From Sabellastarte sp. h YS-2021 (lineage: Eukaryota; Annelida; Polychaeta; Sabellida; Sabellidae): DNA of 64,000 bases. Both the position numbers and the translations under genes were made by a program. The stretch lies in the NCBI GenBank assembly GCA_964017235.1, contig OZ024927.1, forward strand, positions 47,621,293 through 47,685,292, written 5' to 3'. How positions within the stretch are numbered: the first letter of the stretch is position 1; every line of letters begins with the position of its first letter. Of this stretch, positions 63,050 to 64,000 are shown piece after piece. The notes under the pieces were generated by a model that was not told the DNA's origin, did no database searches, and worked only from the letters and a program-made list of their open reading frames with translations.

Positions 63050-64000
63050 AACTAGAGGATCGCTTGCAAAAAAAAAGATAATGTTTTTGCACAGTAAACA
63101 CAAAGTGTCCCAAAAAGGTTATAAAGGTGAGTGCCAAAGTATTGAGGCAAATACTCTGCTTATAGCCTTATACTGTCCTGATGGCTTGATCCAGATGGTT
63201 ACTTTACAGGGATACCCTATGGGTCAAAAATGTCACCGAAATCACTCTATCTAGCATGGTTTTCAAGATATAAGCATTTCTGTGTTTTGCGATTTTTGCG
63301 AAAAATTCGAAAATTCCAAACAGCCGCCATATTTGGCGAGACAAACTTTTTGAAAATTGGGATGGCTACACCGGAGAGATACCCTGTGCGTCATAAATGT
63401 TGTTGAAATCACTCTATCTAGCACAGTTTTCGAGAAATAAGCATTTTTGTGCTTTGCAATTTTTTTCGAAAAATTCGAAAATTCTAAATGGTCGCCATTA
63501 TTGAAAATAGTGTGACTTAATCTGCAGAGATATCCTGTGGCTCAAACATTTTGTCGAAATCGCTCTATCTGGCCTGGTTTTCGAGAAATAAGCATTTTTG
63601 TGCTTTGCAATTTTTTTCGAAAAATTCGAAAATTCTAAATGGCCGCCATTATTGAAAATAGTGCGACTTAATCTGCAGAGATACCCTGTGGTTCAAACAT
63701 TTTGTCGAAATCGCTCTATCTGGCACGGTTTTCGAGATATAAGGATTTTTGTGTTTTGCGATTTTTTTTTTTTGCGAAAAATTCAAAACAGCCGCCATAT
63801 TTGATCTCGACAAAATTTCTTTAAAAACTGGGATGGCTACTCCACCAAAATACCCAGCCGATCAAAAATTTTGTCCAAATCGCTCTCTCGCACAAAGTTT
63901 TCGAGATACAGGCATTTTTGTGTTTTCCTTATTTGGAAAATTCTTAATGATTAATTAATCATTAATTACTCAGCTATTTCTTAACCAATCAATGCAAAAA
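63050..64000 (+). mobile_element. Family C element, copy 2, cut by the window edge
   Basis: It begins AACTAGAGGATCGCTTGC like the copy at 24677, keeps the same ~150-bp leader, then runs through about four monomers with TTTTCGAGA(T/A)ATA cores and GCCGCCAT words. It ends in the same TCTTAATGATTAATTAATC region as 34795. The hairpin end would lie beyond 64000. Confidence 0.85.

Overview
The window is eukaryotic, and almost all of it lies inside one host gene. Twelve short minus-strand exons with splice sites reconstruct about 358 codons from the middle of SF3A3 (SF3a60/SAP61), a subunit of the U2 snRNP splicing factor SF3a. The codon phases agree across all 11 internal introns. The 5' end of the gene lies beyond the right edge and the last ~45 codons beyond the left edge. 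The AT-rich background and the repeat types (DIRS elements, Tx1/L1-like LINEs, Ty3/gypsy, and tandem-repeat elements ending in a GC-rich hairpin) suggest a marine invertebrate, perhaps a mollusc or another lophotrochozoan. I cannot name the species.

The introns are filled with transposable elements. The 34-kb intron (3447-37696) holds a nested stack. A hairpin-ended tandem-repeat element ('family B', ~5340-24493) is split by a LINE (7149-15942, minus, 8-bp candidate target-site duplication ATGTCATT) and by a Ty3/gypsy element (16149-22790, minus, 5-bp duplication GTAAC). The left LTR of the gypsy element is itself split by a truncated LINE fragment (17103-18096). Next comes a 'family C' element (24677-~35185), split by about 65 copies of a 133-bp satellite with higher-order structure, then a 'family F' element (to ~36437).

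The introns between 39.3 and 57.2 kb hold three 'family A' elements (146-bp monomer), 'family E' repeats, a well-preserved DIRS tyrosine-recombinase retrotransposon (41476-47693) and an internally deleted DIRS copy (~51600-56325) with a family A element nested in it. The intron from 57283 to 61468 holds a 'family D' element (351-bp monomer). The right edge holds a second family C copy.

The observation most worth following is the LINE ORF1 protein (14178-15401). After a coiled coil and an L1-type RRM it carries a C-terminal domain that looks like the IMPACT/UPF0029 (YigZ) fold, a domain I do not know from a retrotransposon ORF1. Two others stand out. The gypsy element has an intact gag-protease-integrase frame but no reverse transcriptase. 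At least six unrelated-looking repeat families share one layout: inverted motif, tandem array containing a GAG(A/T)TAT-like core, GC-rich simple repeat, terminal hairpin.

Everything was read by eye. Monomer counts and element borders without a target-site duplication are approximate. Family letters A-G are labels used only here.
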